From: CAVWCW01 sp963753615
GTDB taxonomy: Bacteria; Pseudomonadota; Gammaproteobacteria; Chromatiales; Chromatiaceae
Assembly: GCA_963753615.1 (NCBI GenBank)
Contig: CAVWCW010000016.1
Location: 1 to 64,000 of the forward strand
Length of the DNA stretch: 64,000 bases
Direction: 5' to 3'
Both the position numbers and the translations under genes were made by a program. The notes under the pieces are model-generated. The model had not been told where the DNA came from, did no database searches, and saw nothing but the letters and a program-made list of their open reading frames with translations. Shown here piece after piece: positions 28,991 to 38,955 of this stretch; the first letter of the stretch is position 1; each line of letters opens with the position of its first letter.

Positions 28991-29019
28991 TTTATACCAT
29001 AACCGCCGCGCTTCCACAA
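28991..29019 (-). promoter_or_regulatory. Promoter of rpsB-tsf
   Basis: Minus-strand TTGTGG (29019-29014), 17-base spacer, TATAAA (28996-28991). It faces rpsB and would give a leader of about 310 bases. On the plus strand the overlapping TTGCGA (28972-28977) with TACCAT 17 bases later may serve the divergent map gene, with less support. Confidence 0.6.
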
Positions 29020-29075
29020 TTTCCCCATCCAGCCCAGCGTCTTTCACCAGCACCGTTTGTCCGAGCCAGAATTCT

Positions 29076-29861
29076 ATGAGCATCAGCATCAAAACCGCGG
29101 CCGAAATCGAAAAGATGCGGATTGCCGGGCGCTTGGCCGCCGAGGTTCTGGAGATGATCGAGCCCCACGTCCAGCCGGGGGTCACAACCGAGGAACTGGA
29201 CCGCATCTGCCACGATTACATCGTCAACGAGCAGGGTGCGGTGCCGGCCCCACTGAACTACCGGGGCTTTCCCAAGTCCATCTGCACCTCGGTCAACCAC
29301 CAGGTCTGCCACGGCATTCCCGGCAACAAGCGGCTAAAGAAAGGGGACATGGTGAATATCGACATCACCGTTATCAAGGACGGTTTCCACGGCGACACCA
29401 GCAAGATGTTTTACCTCGGTGAGCCCTCGATTCTGGCCCGGCGGCTGTCGGAGACCAGCTACCAAGCCATGTACAAAGGCATCGAGCAAGTGCGCCCCGG
29501 AGCGCGACTGGGGGATATCGGCCACGCCATCCAGCGCTTCGTCGAAGGTCGCAATTATACCGTGGTACGTGAATACTGCGGCCACGGTATCGGCCGCGAG
29601 TTTCACGAGGACCCACAGATACTGCATTACGGCACCCCCGGTAGCGGCGAAGAACTGCAGGCGGGCATGTGCTTCACCATCGAGCCGATGATCAATGCCG
29701 GTAAACGCCAGGTGAAGCTGCTGCCGGACGGCTGGACCGTCGTTACCAAGGACCGATCCCTGTCGGCCCAGTGGGAGCACACCGTCCTGGTTACGGACGA
29801 CGGCTACGAGATTCTGACCCTGCGCCGGGAAGAGGCCGCAGCCGCCGAGGCCGCCGAGTGA
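29076..29861 (+). CDS. map: Methionine aminopeptidase type I
   Basis: Removes the N-terminal Met from new proteins. The 261-residue protein shows the metal ligands in context: NIDITVIKDGFHGDTSKMF (two Asp), CGHGIGREFHEDPQI (His), FTIEPMINAG (Glu) and SAQWEHTVLVT (Glu), plus the substrate His in CHGIPGNK. The ATG at 29076 (MSISIKTAAEIEKM) matches the family start. It is divergent from rpsB and its stop overlaps the GTG start of glnD. Confidence 0.97.
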   Translation: MSISIKTAAEIEKMRIAGRLAAEVLEMIEPHVQPGVTTEELDRICHDYIVNEQGAVPAPLNYRGFPKSICTSVNHQVCHGIPGNKRLKKGDMVNIDITVIKDGFHGDTSKMFYLGEPSILARRLSETSYQAMYKGIEQVRPGARLGDIGHAIQRFVEGRNYTVVREYCGHGIGREFHEDPQILHYGTPGSGEELQAGMCFTIEPMINAGKRQVKLLPDGWTVVTKDRSLSAQWEHTVLVTDDGYEILTLRREEAAAAEAAE

Positions 29862-32531
29862 GCCCGGTTCCGCACACCACGAACTCCGAGCTCTTCGACC
29901 AGGCCCGCTTCGAGCAGGCAGTGGCCGCCAGCGCCCAGCCGTTGGCGGTGTTCCGCGCCACCCTGCAAGAGGGTAGCGAGGCCCTGCGGAAGCGCTTTGA
30001 GCAGGGTGAAGCGGCCACCTCTCTGGTGCGTGCGCGCGCACACCTTATCGACGAGCTATTGCAACAGGCCTGGCGCCTGAATTTACCGCCGGACGCCGCC
30101 GCCTGTCTGGTGACGGTGGGCGGCTATGGCCGCGGCGAGCTGCACCCGGCGTCGGATATCGACGTCCTGATCCTGCTTGACTGCGAAGATCACGGCTGCT
30201 TGGAACCCAACATCGAGCAGCTACTGATGTTTCTCTGGGACATCGGTCTGGAGATCGGCCATAGCGTGCGCACTCCCGAGGAGTGCGGGCGCGAGGCAGA
30301 GCGAGACATCACCATCGCCACCAATCTGCTGGAGGCCCGTTACCTGGCCGGCGACCAGGGCCTGTTCCAGCAAATGGGGGAGCATATCGCCCCCGGGCGC
30401 ATCTGGTCGAGCCAGGCGTTTTTCGAGGCCAAGCGCCGGGAGCAGGAAGCCCGTTACCACAAGTTTGGCGACACCGCCTACAACCTGGAGCCGAACCTGA
30501 AGAACAACCCGGGAGGGCTGCGCGACATTCAGATGATCGGCTGGGTCGCCAAGCGCCACTTCGGCGAAGCCGAGAGCCTGCACGATTTGGTGAGCCACGG
30601 CTTCCTCACCGAACAGGAGTACTTCACCCTGATCGAGGGACAGGAGCTGTCTGTGGAAGATCCGCTTCGGCCTGCACACCATGGCCGGGCGCCGCGAGGA
30701 CCGCCTGTTGTTCGACTTCCAGCGTCCGCTGGCGGCCCAGTTCGGCTACCGTGACCAGGGCCACGACCTGGCGGTCGAACAATTCATGCAGCACTACTAC
30801 CGCACCGTGATGGAACTGGAGCGGCTCAACGAGATGCTGATGCAGCACTTCGAAGAGGAAATCCTGCTGCGCGACGAGGTCCAGACCCCGCGCCTTATAA
30901 ACCACCGCTTCCAGAGCCGCGCCGGCTACCTGGAGGTCACCGACGAGCGAGTGTTCGAAAAGAATCCCGCCGCGCTGCTGGAACTGTTCCTGCTGCTGCA
31001 GACCCGCTGCGAGCTAAAGGGGGTGCGCGCCAGCACTATCCGCCTGGTGCGCAGCCATCGACACCTGATCGACGACCACTTCCGCCACAGCCTGACCGCG
31101 CGATCCCTGTTCATGGAGATCCTGCGCCAACCCAACCGCATCACCTTCGCCCTTCGGCGTATGAACCGATACGGCATCCTGGCCGCCTATATTCCGGTGT
31201 TCGAAAACATCGTCGGGCGCATGCAGTACGACCTATTCCACGTCTACACCGTGGACGAGCACACCATGGTGCTAGTGCGCAACCTGCGCCGCTTTACGGT
31301 ATCCAAACACCACCACGAGTTCCCTCTGTGCAGCCGCATCAGCGGCACGATTCCGAAGCCCGAACTGCTGTATCTGGCGGGGTTGTTCCACGACATCGCC
31401 AAGGGCCGCGGCGGCGACCACTCCAAGTTGGGCGCCCAAGACGCGTTGGCTTTCTGCCAGCGGCACGAGCTGAGCAACATCGACAGCCGGCTGGTCGCCT
31501 GGTTGGTGGAAAAGCACCTGGTGATGTCGATGACCGCCCAGCGCGAGGACACCAGTGACCCGGACGTTATCCAGGCCTTCGCCGAGTCGATCGGAGACCC
31601 GGTGCGCCTGGATTACCTGTACCTGCTTACCGTGGCCGACGCCCGAGCCACCAACCCGGGACGCTGGAACGATTGGCGCGACGCCCTGCTGCGCCAGCTA
31701 TATACCGCCACCCGGCGGGCCTTGCTGCGCGGGCTGCGAAACCCCCAGGCCCAGGACGAACTGATCCAGGAAAAGCAGGCGGAGGCCTTGCGTATCCTGC
31801 GCGGCCACAACATCGACTTGGACCAGGCCATCGACCTCTGGCTCAGCCTGAGCGTGGAGTATTTTCTGCACAATCTTCCCGACGAGATCGCCTGGCACTG
31901 CTTGGTGATTCAGAGTGCTTCCCCCGACGACTTGCCCCTCGCCCGAGTGCGCCCGCGCACCCAACGCGGCGGCACCGAGGTGTTCCTTTACGGACCCGAC
32001 CGCGACGACCTGTTTGCCATCACCACCGGCCTGCTTGATCAGCTCGGTCTGGACATCATGGATGCGCGAATCATCACCGCCGACAGCGGCTATACGCTGA
32101 ACAGCTTCCTGGTGCTGGACGACGACGGAGAGCCGGTCACCGACCCCATGCGCCAGCACGAGATCACCGAAACCCTGAACCGGGTGCTGCGCGATCCGGC
32201 CGCCGCGGAGATGCGGGTTTCGCGCCGGGCGGCACGTCAACTCAAGCACTTTCCCACCGAGACCCATGTCAGCTTCTCGGACGACGAGAACAATCAGCGT
32301 ACCGTGATGCGCCTGGTCAGCTGCGACCGGCCCGGCTTGCTGGCCCAGGTGGGGCGCGCCTTCAGCGCCTGCGGGGTGCGCTTACAGAACGCAAAGATCG
32401 CCACCGTTGGGGCCGAGGCCGAAGACCTCTTCTTCATCACCGACCGGGAGGATCGGCCCCTGGACCCGGTGAAGCAAATCCCCTGTTTGAATCAAGCGAT
32501 CCACCACTTCGTCGACGGCCCCGCGGAGTGA
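29858..32531 (+). CDS. glnD: GlnD, PII uridylyltransferase, one frameshift
   Basis: Senses glutamine and adds or removes UMP on PII proteins, controlling nitrogen metabolism. The start is the GTG overlapping the map stop (GTGA). Domains in order: nucleotidyltransferase with VGGYGRGELHPASDIDVLIL (residues about 90), the GlnD-specific middle, HD domain with AGLFHDIAKGRGGDHSKL, and two C-terminal ACT domains (VFLYGPDRDDLFAITTGL and VMRLVSCDRPGLLAQVGRAF). Near 30650 the frame moves by one (one extra base), splitting it into two open frames; corrected length is about 890, the normal size. Probably a sequence error. Confidence 0.95.
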
Positions 32532-32692
32532 CCCCCGAGCAATCCGACTAGCGACGGATGGACCATGGCGAGGGAAAGTTTCCCAGTTTTTTAGTATATT
32601 AGTCAAACCCAGGATACCTAGCATTCCAGGCCCCAGGCACAGCAGTCAGCCCCGGGAACCTGTTGCCATGAAACGCTGGAAGGAGAACCTCT

Positions 32693-33388
32693 ATGAACAG
32701 ACCGGGAATACAAACCACCCTGATCGGCGCCATGATCGGCTGCGCCATAATCACGACGCCCACCCTCGCCGAACAAACGCCAACCCCGGCGGCATCCGCC
32801 CCCGTGATGGCCGCGCCGGTATTCCGCCCCTTATCCGAGTCCGAGGCGGCGGCGCCGACCACAGAGGCAACCCAGCCCCCCGCACCGCCAGCCCCGGCAA
32901 CGGCCTCCGAAGCGCCAGCGCCGCCTCCGCAAGCGCCGACGACGGCGCAATCCGCTCCCTCCGAAGCCGCTTCCTCCGAGGCAGCTCCCGCGGGAGCTGC
33001 GGCGGCACCCCCGAGCGACGACCACCAGGACTGGCTCGATGCGGTACGGGAGCAACGCCAGGCGCAGCGCGACCGCTATGCTCCGAACCGCGAAGAGGAC
33101 CGCTTCGATAATCCGGAACCCCCTTGGGGCACGGAAGACATGGACGCTTACCGCGAGCAGATGCGCCAGCGCGCCGAGATGCACCGGGAGACGATGCGCG
33201 CTCGCCGGCGTTGGACCAACCCCCGCGGCGAATACATTCGCGATATGCAAGAGGCGCGCCGCAACGCCATGCAGGCACAGTCGGAGGCGATGCGCCAACA
33301 GTTCGAGCAGATGCGCCAGCAGCAAGAAGAGTGGATGCCGACCGCCCCCTATGGCTGGAATAACCCCTGGTACTATCAGGGCTATTGA
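32693..33388 (+). CDS. Exported low-complexity protein, unknown function
   Basis: 231 residues, not recognised. A signal peptide (MNRPGIQTTLIGAMIGCAII to about TLA, residue 26) is followed by about 80 residues made almost only of Ala, Pro, Ser, Thr and Glu, then a charged C-terminal half rich in Arg, Gln, Met and Glu (for example MRQRAEMHRETMRARRRW) that probably forms helices, and an aromatic end WNNPWYYQGY. GGAGAA seven bases before the ATG is a good ribosome binding site. It follows glnD on the same strand with a 161-bp gap. Probably periplasmic or envelope-associated. Confidence 0.75.
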   Translation: MNRPGIQTTLIGAMIGCAIITTPTLAEQTPTPAASAPVMAAPVFRPLSESEAAAPTTEATQPPAPPAPATASEAPAPPPQAPTTAQSAPSEAASSEAAPAGAAAAPPSDDHQDWLDAVREQRQAQRDRYAPNREEDRFDNPEPPWGTEDMDAYREQMRQRAEMHRETMRARRRWTNPRGEYIRDMQEARRNAMQAQSEAMRQQFEQMRQQQEEWMPTAPYGWNNPWYYQGY

Positions 33389-33415
33389 AGCACCTCGGCC
33401 CCAAGGCCAAACCTA

Positions 33416-33531
33416 GGGCGACGTCGAGGCTTATCGCGTTTCCTGTGCGGGGCAGGACGCCCCGCCATTCTTAGGCGCCAAGCCATCTGATCAAAGAAGG
33501 CGCTTGGAAACCGCTATTCAGCTTCGCCTCC
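33416..33531. repeat. MITE-like repeat, copy 3 (degenerate)
   Basis: About 116 bp aligned with copy 1: TAGGGCGACGTCGAGG at the left, then TTATCGCGTTTCC, GCGGGGCAGGACGCC and GCCATTCTTAGGCGCC in the middle, and CTATTCAGC followed by CGCCTCC at the right. The terminal repeats are eroded and the right flank TA is lost. It lies 27 bp after the exported protein gene and before the convergent VOC gene. Confidence 0.65.
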
Positions 33532-33604
33532 AGGATGTCACCCTCTGCGCCGATATCGGTGCTGGGGGTGCCCTCCCAGCCGCGTGTTCGAATCCGACCG
33601 GGAG

Positions 33605-33982
33605 TTAGGCGGATTCCACGAATTCCAAAGCATTTTGGTCCGGGTCCCTGCAAAACAGGGCGCGTCGTCCGGAACGGCTGTGGGTAAAACCCACCCCCGC
33701 CGCCTCCAGGGCCGCCTGCAAGGGAGCGATGTCGGCCACCGTCAGCGCCAAATGGCGATCCCGCCCGCCGTGGGCCGGGCGCCCCTTCAGCGGATCGGGG
33801 TTCGGCAGTTCCAGCAGATGGATCTGCAGCGCGCCGACCCGCAACCAAGCGCCCGGGTAACCCAGATCCGGACGCGCCGGGTCAACCGGCAACCCGAGCA
33901 CCCCTTGGTAAAAGGCCAACGCCCGATCGGTATCCGCCACCAGCAGGCTGACATGATGGATCGCTTGGACGCTTACGGACAT
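33605..33982 (-). CDS. VOC (glyoxalase/dioxygenase) superfamily protein
   Basis: 125-residue single VOC module of paired beta-alpha-beta-beta-beta units. IHHVSLLVADTDRALAFYQG supplies the first metal-type His, RDRHLALTVADIAPLQAALE the second, and RALFCRDPDQNALEFVE the terminal Glu strand. The substrate cannot be inferred; family members include glyoxalases, extradiol dioxygenases and antibiotic-binding proteins. It is transcribed away from dapC and converges on repeat copy 3. Confidence 0.88.
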   Translation of the reverse strand: MSVSVQAIHHVSLLVADTDRALAFYQGVLGLPVDPARPDLGYPGAWLRVGALQIHLLELPNPDPLKGRPAHGGRDRHLALTVADIAPLQAALEAAGVGFTHSRSGRRALFCRDPDQNALEFVESA

Positions 33983-34066
33983 GGGGACCTCGGCTTTGGT
34001 GCGCGCACTGCGGCGCGGGACAGATGCTGATTTTAGCGCTGCCCCGATACCAGACCAACCCGTCGC

Positions 34067-34095
34067 TTGGTCCCCCTGAGGCCTTGGCCTATACT
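34067..34095 (+). promoter_or_regulatory. Promoter of the dapC-dapD-dapE operon
   Basis: TTGGTC (34067-34072), 17-base spacer, TATACT (34090-34095), 61 bp before the dapC start. Both boxes are close to the sigma-70 consensus and nothing else lies between. Confidence 0.6.
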
Positions 34096-34155
34096 AGGCG
34101 GCTTTATCTCCCGGCCGCGTCCGCCCCGGGCATTTGAGGGGATCGGCCCGCAGAC

Positions 34156-35363
34156 ATGAATCCGGACCTCGGCAAGTTACAACCCTACCCCTTCGAACGC
34201 TTGGCGCAAATCAAGGCCGCGGTCAAGCCGCCGACCGGGATGGCCCCCATTGCCCTGTCCATCGGTGAACCCAAGCACCCAACCCCGGAGCTGATCCGCC
34301 GCGGGCTGGTAGACAATCTGCACGGCCTGGCCGCCTACCCCGCCACCCGCGGTACGCCGGAGCTGCGCCGGGCCATTGCCGGCTGGCTCGGCCGGCGCTT
34401 CGGCCTGGGCCCGGACGGGGTGGACCCGGAGCGCCAGGTGCTGCCGGTCAACGGCACCCGTGAGGCCCTGTTCGCCTTCGCCCAGGCGGTGATAGAGCGC
34501 GGGCGCGACCCCCTGGTGCTGATGCCCAACCCTTTTTACCAGATCTACGAAGGCGCCGCGCTGCTGGCGGGGGCCGAACCCGGCTATCTGCATTGCGCCC
34601 CGGCCCGGGGCCTGATCCCTGACTTCGACGCCGTGCCCGACGCCGCCTGGGAGCGCTGCCAGCTGCTCTATATCTGCTCGCCGGGCAACCCCACCGGGGC
34701 GGTTATCGGTCTCGAGACGCTGCAGCTGCTGATCGGGCTGGCCGAGCGTCACGACTTCGTGATCGCCTCCGACGAATGCTACTCGGAGATCTATTTGGAC
34801 GAACCCGCCCCCCGGCGGCCTGTTGCAGGCCGCCGCCGCCATGGGCGACAGGAATACCGGCGCTGCCTGGTCTTCCACAGCCTGTCGAAACGTTCCAATG
34901 CGCCCGGGCTGCGTTCCGGCTTCGTCGCCGGTGATGCGGAGATTGTCGAAGCCTTCTTCCGCTACCGCACCTACCACGGCTGCGCCATGCCGCCGCCACC
35001 CAGGCTGCCAGCATTCGCGCCTGGAGGACGAGCCCACGTGCGGCAAACCGGCGCCTGTACCGGGAAAAGTTCGCCGCCGTGCTGAAGGCCCTGGACGGCA
35101 GCCTGGAAGTCGCCAGCCGGACGCGGGCTTTTACCTCTGGCCGCGCACCCCATCGACGACCCAGAATTCGCCGCCGGCCTGCTGGCAGCGGCAGAATGTC
35201 ATGGTGCTGCCCGGCAGTTTCCTGTCGCGCGAGACCGACGGCGGCAACCCGGGCGCCGGACATGTACGCCTGGCACTGGTCGCACCGCTGGACGAATGCG
35301 TCGATGCCGCACAGCGCATTCGCCGTCTATGTGCAATCCCTGATGAACCCGAATCGAACCTGA
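34156..35363 (+). CDS. dapC: Succinyldiaminopimelate transaminase, frameshifted
   Basis: PLP-dependent class I/II aminotransferase of the succinylase route to diaminopimelate and lysine. The first 220 residues are intact (LSIGEPKHPTPELIRRGL, VLPVNGTREALFAFAQ, YICSPGNPTGAVIGLETL, SDECYSEIYLDE), then VFHSLSKRSNAPGLRSGFVA contains the PLP lysine. From about 34810 onward many one-base shifts scatter the rest over three frames (for example VMVLPGSFLSRETDGGNPGA near 35200). The end is approximate. Nearby essential dap genes show the same damage, so sequence error is likely. Confidence 0.88.
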
Positions 35364-35380
35364 TACACCAGGAGAACAGC

Positions 35381-36203
35381 ATGAGTGAATGCAATCCACC
35401 ATCGAAGAAGCCTTCGAACACACGCGCCGACATCACCCCGCGCAACGTGGACACCCATGTCAAGGATGCCGTCTCGGAAGCCATCGATCGCTGGACCGCG
35501 GCGAAATCCGCGTGGCCGAAAAAAAGGACGGCGACTGGGTGGTCAACGACTGGCTGAAAAAGGCGGTGCTGCTGTCATTCCGCATCGAAGACAACGAATT
35601 CATGAAAGGCGGCTTCACCAACTACTACGACAAGGTGCCGTCCAAGTACGCGGACTACAACTGCACGCGAATTCCGTGAAGGCGGCGTGCGTGTGGTGCC
35701 GCCGGCAACCGCCCGTTACGGCTCCTACATCGCCCCGGCCTGCGTGCTGATGCCCTCCTACGTCAATATCGGCGCCTATGTCGATTCCGGCACCATGGTG
35801 GATACCTGGGCCACGGTGGGTTCCTGCGCCCAGATCGGCAAGAACGTGCACCTTTCCGGCGGCGTCGGTATCGGCGGCGTACTGGAGCCGGTGCAGGCGG
35901 CACCGACCATCATCGAGGACAACTGCTTCATCGGCGCACGCTCTGAAGTCGTCGAAGGGGTCATCGTCGAGGAAGGCTCGGTGATCTCCATGGGCGTCTA
36001 CATCGGCCAGAGCACGCGCATTTACGACCGCGAAACAGATGAAATCCTGCTACGGCCGCATCCCGGCCGGCTCGGTGGTGGTGTCCGGCAACCTGCCTTC
36101 AAAGGATGGCAAATACAGCCTGTACTGCGCGGTCATCGTCAAGAAAGTCGATGAAAAGACCCGTGGCAAGGTCGGCATCAACGAACTGTTGCGGGATATC
36201 TGA
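35381..36203 (+). CDS. dapD: Tetrahydrodipicolinate N-succinyltransferase, frameshifted
   Basis: Succinylates tetrahydrodipicolinate in lysine synthesis; left-handed beta-helix trimer. The start ATG 35381 has AGGAGA upstream. Recognisable pieces in different frames are STIEEAFE, AEKKDGDWVVNDWLKKAVLL, NEFMKGGFTNYYDKVPSKYA, then a long intact stretch (35687-36050) with PSYVNIGAYVDSGTMVDTWA and VGSCAQIGKNVHLSGGVGIG, and the end KTRGKVGINELLRDI. At least four shifts lie before 35690 and one or more near 36050. The stop overlaps the next gene (TGATG). Confidence 0.9.
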
Positions 36204-36561
36204 TGGTCGACGCGGCCATGATCACTCTCTACGGCATCGCCAACTGCGACACCATGAAAAAGGCCCGCAGTGGCTGGACGACAGGGTCGAGTACCGGTTC
36301 CACGACTACCGCAAGGACGGCCTCGACAGCCGCAACTGCGGGCCTGGGTCAAGGAACTTGGCTGGGAGATCCTGCTCAACCGCCGCGGCAGATGCTGGCG
36401 CAAGCTGCCGCGCGAGTCCGAGACGCCATCGACAAGGCATCCGCGCTACGTGTATGCTGGAGAAACCCGGCATCATCAAGCGCCCGCTGCTGGACCTGGG
36501 CCGGCGAACGCCGACTGCGGCTTCTCGACCCGGCAACGCTACGCAGGAGCTGTTCGGCTGA
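36203..36561 (+). CDS. ArsC/Spx-family protein (YffB-like), frameshifted
   Basis: Small thioredoxin-fold protein of the ArsC/Spx family that commonly sits between dapD and dapE in gammaproteobacteria; function uncertain. The readable start is MITLYGIANCDTMKKAR (ATG 36218, or 36203 overlapping the dapD stop), with the single active-site-type Cys of the CxxM pattern. Pieces such as WEILLNRRG and KPGIIKRPLLDLG lie in other frames, so three or more one-base shifts are present over about 115 codons. The stop overlaps the dapE start. Confidence 0.82.
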
Positions 36562-37690
36562 TGTCACGCCGACCCTCGGAACTGGCCATAGACCTGATCA
36601 GCCGGCCCTCGGTCACTCCCGAAGACGCGGGCTGCCAGAACTGCATGATGCGAGCGCCTGGAAGCGATCGGCTTCCGGGTCGAGCACCTGCCCTTCGGCG
36701 AGGTCAAGAACTTCTGGGCACGCCGCGGCAGCGACGGCCCCCTGTTCGTTTTCGCCGGGCATACCGACGTGGTGCCGACCGGCCCGCTGGAGAACTGGAG
36801 TTCGACCCGTTCAAGCCGGAGATTCGCGATGGCCTGCTCTACGGCCGCGGCGCGGCCGACATGAAGGGCAGCCTGGCCGCCATGGTCACCGCCTGCGAGA
36901 GCTTCGTCGCCGCCAACCCGGACCATAGCGGCTCCATCGCCTTCCTGATCACCAGCGACGAAGAGGGCCCGGCCATCAACGGCACAGTCAAAGTGGTCGA
37001 GATACTGCGAGCCCGCGGCGAAAAAATCGACTGGTGCCTGGTCGGTGAACCTTCCAGCAGCCACGCTGGGCGACGTCATCAAGAACGGCCGGCGCGGCTC
37101 GCTCAATGGCCGGCTGACGATCAACGGCAAGCAGGGTCATGTCGCCTACCCACACCTGGCGGAAAACCCGATGCACGCGCTTCGCGCCGGCGCTGGCCGA
37201 ACTGTGTGCGAGCGAATGGGACCAGGGCAACGAGTTTTTCCCGCCCACCAGCTTCCAGGTCTCCAACATTCACGTCGGCACCGGCGCGGAAAACGTGGTC
37301 CCAGGCGATGCTGGAGGTCATGTTCAACTTCCGCTATTCGACCGAACTCAACGAGCAGATGCATCCGTCAGCGGGTCGAGACCGTCCTGGACAGGGGCGA
37401 TTTCGACTATGAACTCGGCTGGAGGCTGTCCGGCCAACCTTTCCTAACCCCGGCCGGCGAACTGGTCGACGCGGCCCGGCGAGCGATCACGGAGATAGCC
37501 GGCCACCACCGAACTGTCCACCAGCGGCGGCACCTCGGACGGCCGCTTTATCGCGCCTACCGGCGCGCAGGTACTGGAACTTGGGCCGCTCAACGCCACG
37601 ATTCACCAGGTCAACGAGTGCGTGTCGGTAGCCGACCTGGACCTGCTGTCGGCCGTCTATCGGCGCATACTCGAAAAGTTGCTGGCCTGA
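36561..37690 (+). CDS. dapE: Succinyl-diaminopimelate desuccinylase, frameshifted
   Basis: Zinc M20 peptidase-like enzyme giving LL-diaminopimelate. The start MSRRPSELAIDLISRPSVTP is typical; the intact middle stretch has YGRGAADMKGSLAAMVTACE with metal ligand Asp, and FLITSDEEGPAINGTVKVVE with the catalytic Glu pair; later pieces include NGRRGSLNGRLTINGKQGHV and the end near VADLDLLSAVYRRILEKLLA. Around eight one-base shifts break it, as in the two preceding dap genes. End placed at the TGA at 37688-37690 that fits the family C-terminus. Confidence 0.88.
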
Positions 37691-38073
37691 GGTACGAGGT
37701 CGCGTCGGCGACCGCCGCGCCGGTCAAACCTTTCGCCATCGCGACTGCAATGGGACCTTCGCCTTCCGCCGGATGCGGTCAGGCATCGTCGACAAGTAAA
37801 AGCTACCCGCTTGGAGCTGCCAGAGGGCTACGGGACGAAGCCAGCCGGCAATCCCCCCAGCTTCGATTAAACTTAAGGTAAAGAAGGAGGTTTATCCGGA
37901 AACCCGCGGGCTGCTTATGAGAAAAATTTAGATTGAACTTTCATATTATTGCGCAATCTTATAATATTGTTATGTAACTATTGTATCGGCCGACGCCGTA
38001 TCCGGCTGAGCACTTAGGGGCTTGAGGCCTGGATGGCGGTCCCAAGCCCCCTCTTCGAAAGGGAGTAGAGGTT
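37691..38073. other. Non-coding stretch between dapE and the Gly/Pro/Tyr-rich gene
   Basis: 383 bp without a supported gene. The last 150 bp change abruptly to AT-rich DNA (about 37920-37985, including TATAATATTG), a likely promoter region for the gene at 38074, although no clean -35/-10 pair with correct spacing stands out. An isolated AAGGAGG near 37884 is followed by no usable reading frame. Confidence 0.5.
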
Positions 38074-38955
38074 TTGGGTAAATTCGGACTGGCAGCAATT
38101 GGGATCGCCGGAATCGGGCTGTATCTGCTGCTCGGCGGCGAGACAGAGGCGCCGACATCCGAGCCGCCGGTGACCCAACAAGGCCCGGCAGATCTGGGCG
38201 CGGGCGCGTACACCTCGACGCCGGAAAGGGGTCAGGATCGATTCTCAGCAACTCGCCCCAACTACGACACGCAGCGCCCAGGCAGCTATGCGCCAGCCGC
38301 CGGCTACGCTCATCCGCTCGCCCAAGGGCCCGGTTACGCCCCCGGCAGCGGCTACAGCTATGCCCCTGGCAGCGGCTACCCGACCATCGTGCCAGCGCCG
38401 GCTCCGGCCTATCAGTATCGCCCGCTGAACGACATCGAAAAGCAACGCCTGGAGCAGCAAAACCCCAGCGGCTATGACGCGACACTCGATCCCTACGGCC
38501 TGCCGACCCGTAGCGAACCCGGCTTGGCGGGTATGCCCCGCAGCGGCTATGCCGGTCCCCAGCCGGGCATGAGCCCCGGGTATGCGGGCAGCCCGAGCGC
38601 CAATCTTTATGCTTCCCCGCCCGCCCGCCAGGCCTTTGCACCGAGCCCCGACCCCTACGCGGCCCCGCAGCCAGCTCCGAGCTACGGCGCCGACCACGGG
38701 CCAAATTCCGGCGTCCGGAACTACGGTGGTGGTGGCCCGTATTCGACCCAGCCGCCCGGCTATGGCTTCCGGCCGCTGGATTCGGCGGGGCCGGACCGGC
38801 GCTGGCGCGACAGCTATTCGACTCCGCCCTCTCAGCCCCAGCGCCGGCCGTCCGGTAACCACCGGTCTCCCGACTGGCCGCCCACCGCGCCGGGTCAGCG
38901 GGGAACATCCGCCGATGCCGGCCCGTTATGGGCGGCACGGGGATTCTGGAACTGA
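38074..38955 (+). CDS. Membrane-anchored Gly/Pro/Tyr-rich repeat protein, unknown function
   Basis: 293 residues, not recognised. A short hydrophobic N-terminus (GLAAIGIAGIGLYLLLGG) is probably an uncleaved anchor, and the rest is a disordered, very Gly/Pro/Tyr/Ser/Ala-rich tail with repeats such as GYAPGSGYSYAPGSGYP. The motif YQYRPLND recurs as YGFRPLDS near the C-terminus. The start is a TTG at 38074 with GGGAGTAGAGG upstream; there is no better ATG. Such proteins often lie in the periplasm or cell surface; that is inference. It stands alone between dapE and a small acidic protein gene. Confidence 0.7.
   Translation: MGKFGLAAIGIAGIGLYLLLGGETEAPTSEPPVTQQGPADLGAGAYTSTPERGQDRFSATRPNYDTQRPGSYAPAAGYAHPLAQGPGYAPGSGYSYAPGSGYPTIVPAPAPAYQYRPLNDIEKQRLEQQNPSGYDATLDPYGLPTRSEPGLAGMPRSGYAGPQPGMSPGYAGSPSANLYASPPARQAFAPSPDPYAAPQPAPSYGADHGPNSGVRNYGGGGPYSTQPPGYGFRPLDSAGPDRRWRDSYSTPPSQPQRRPSGNHRSPDWPPTAPGQRGTSADAGPLWAARGFWN

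Noticed and set aside
33584..33600. GTGTTCGAATCCGACCG, similar to a tRNA T-loop
   Set aside because: No matching T stem, anticodon arm or acceptor stem could be found around it, so it is a chance match.
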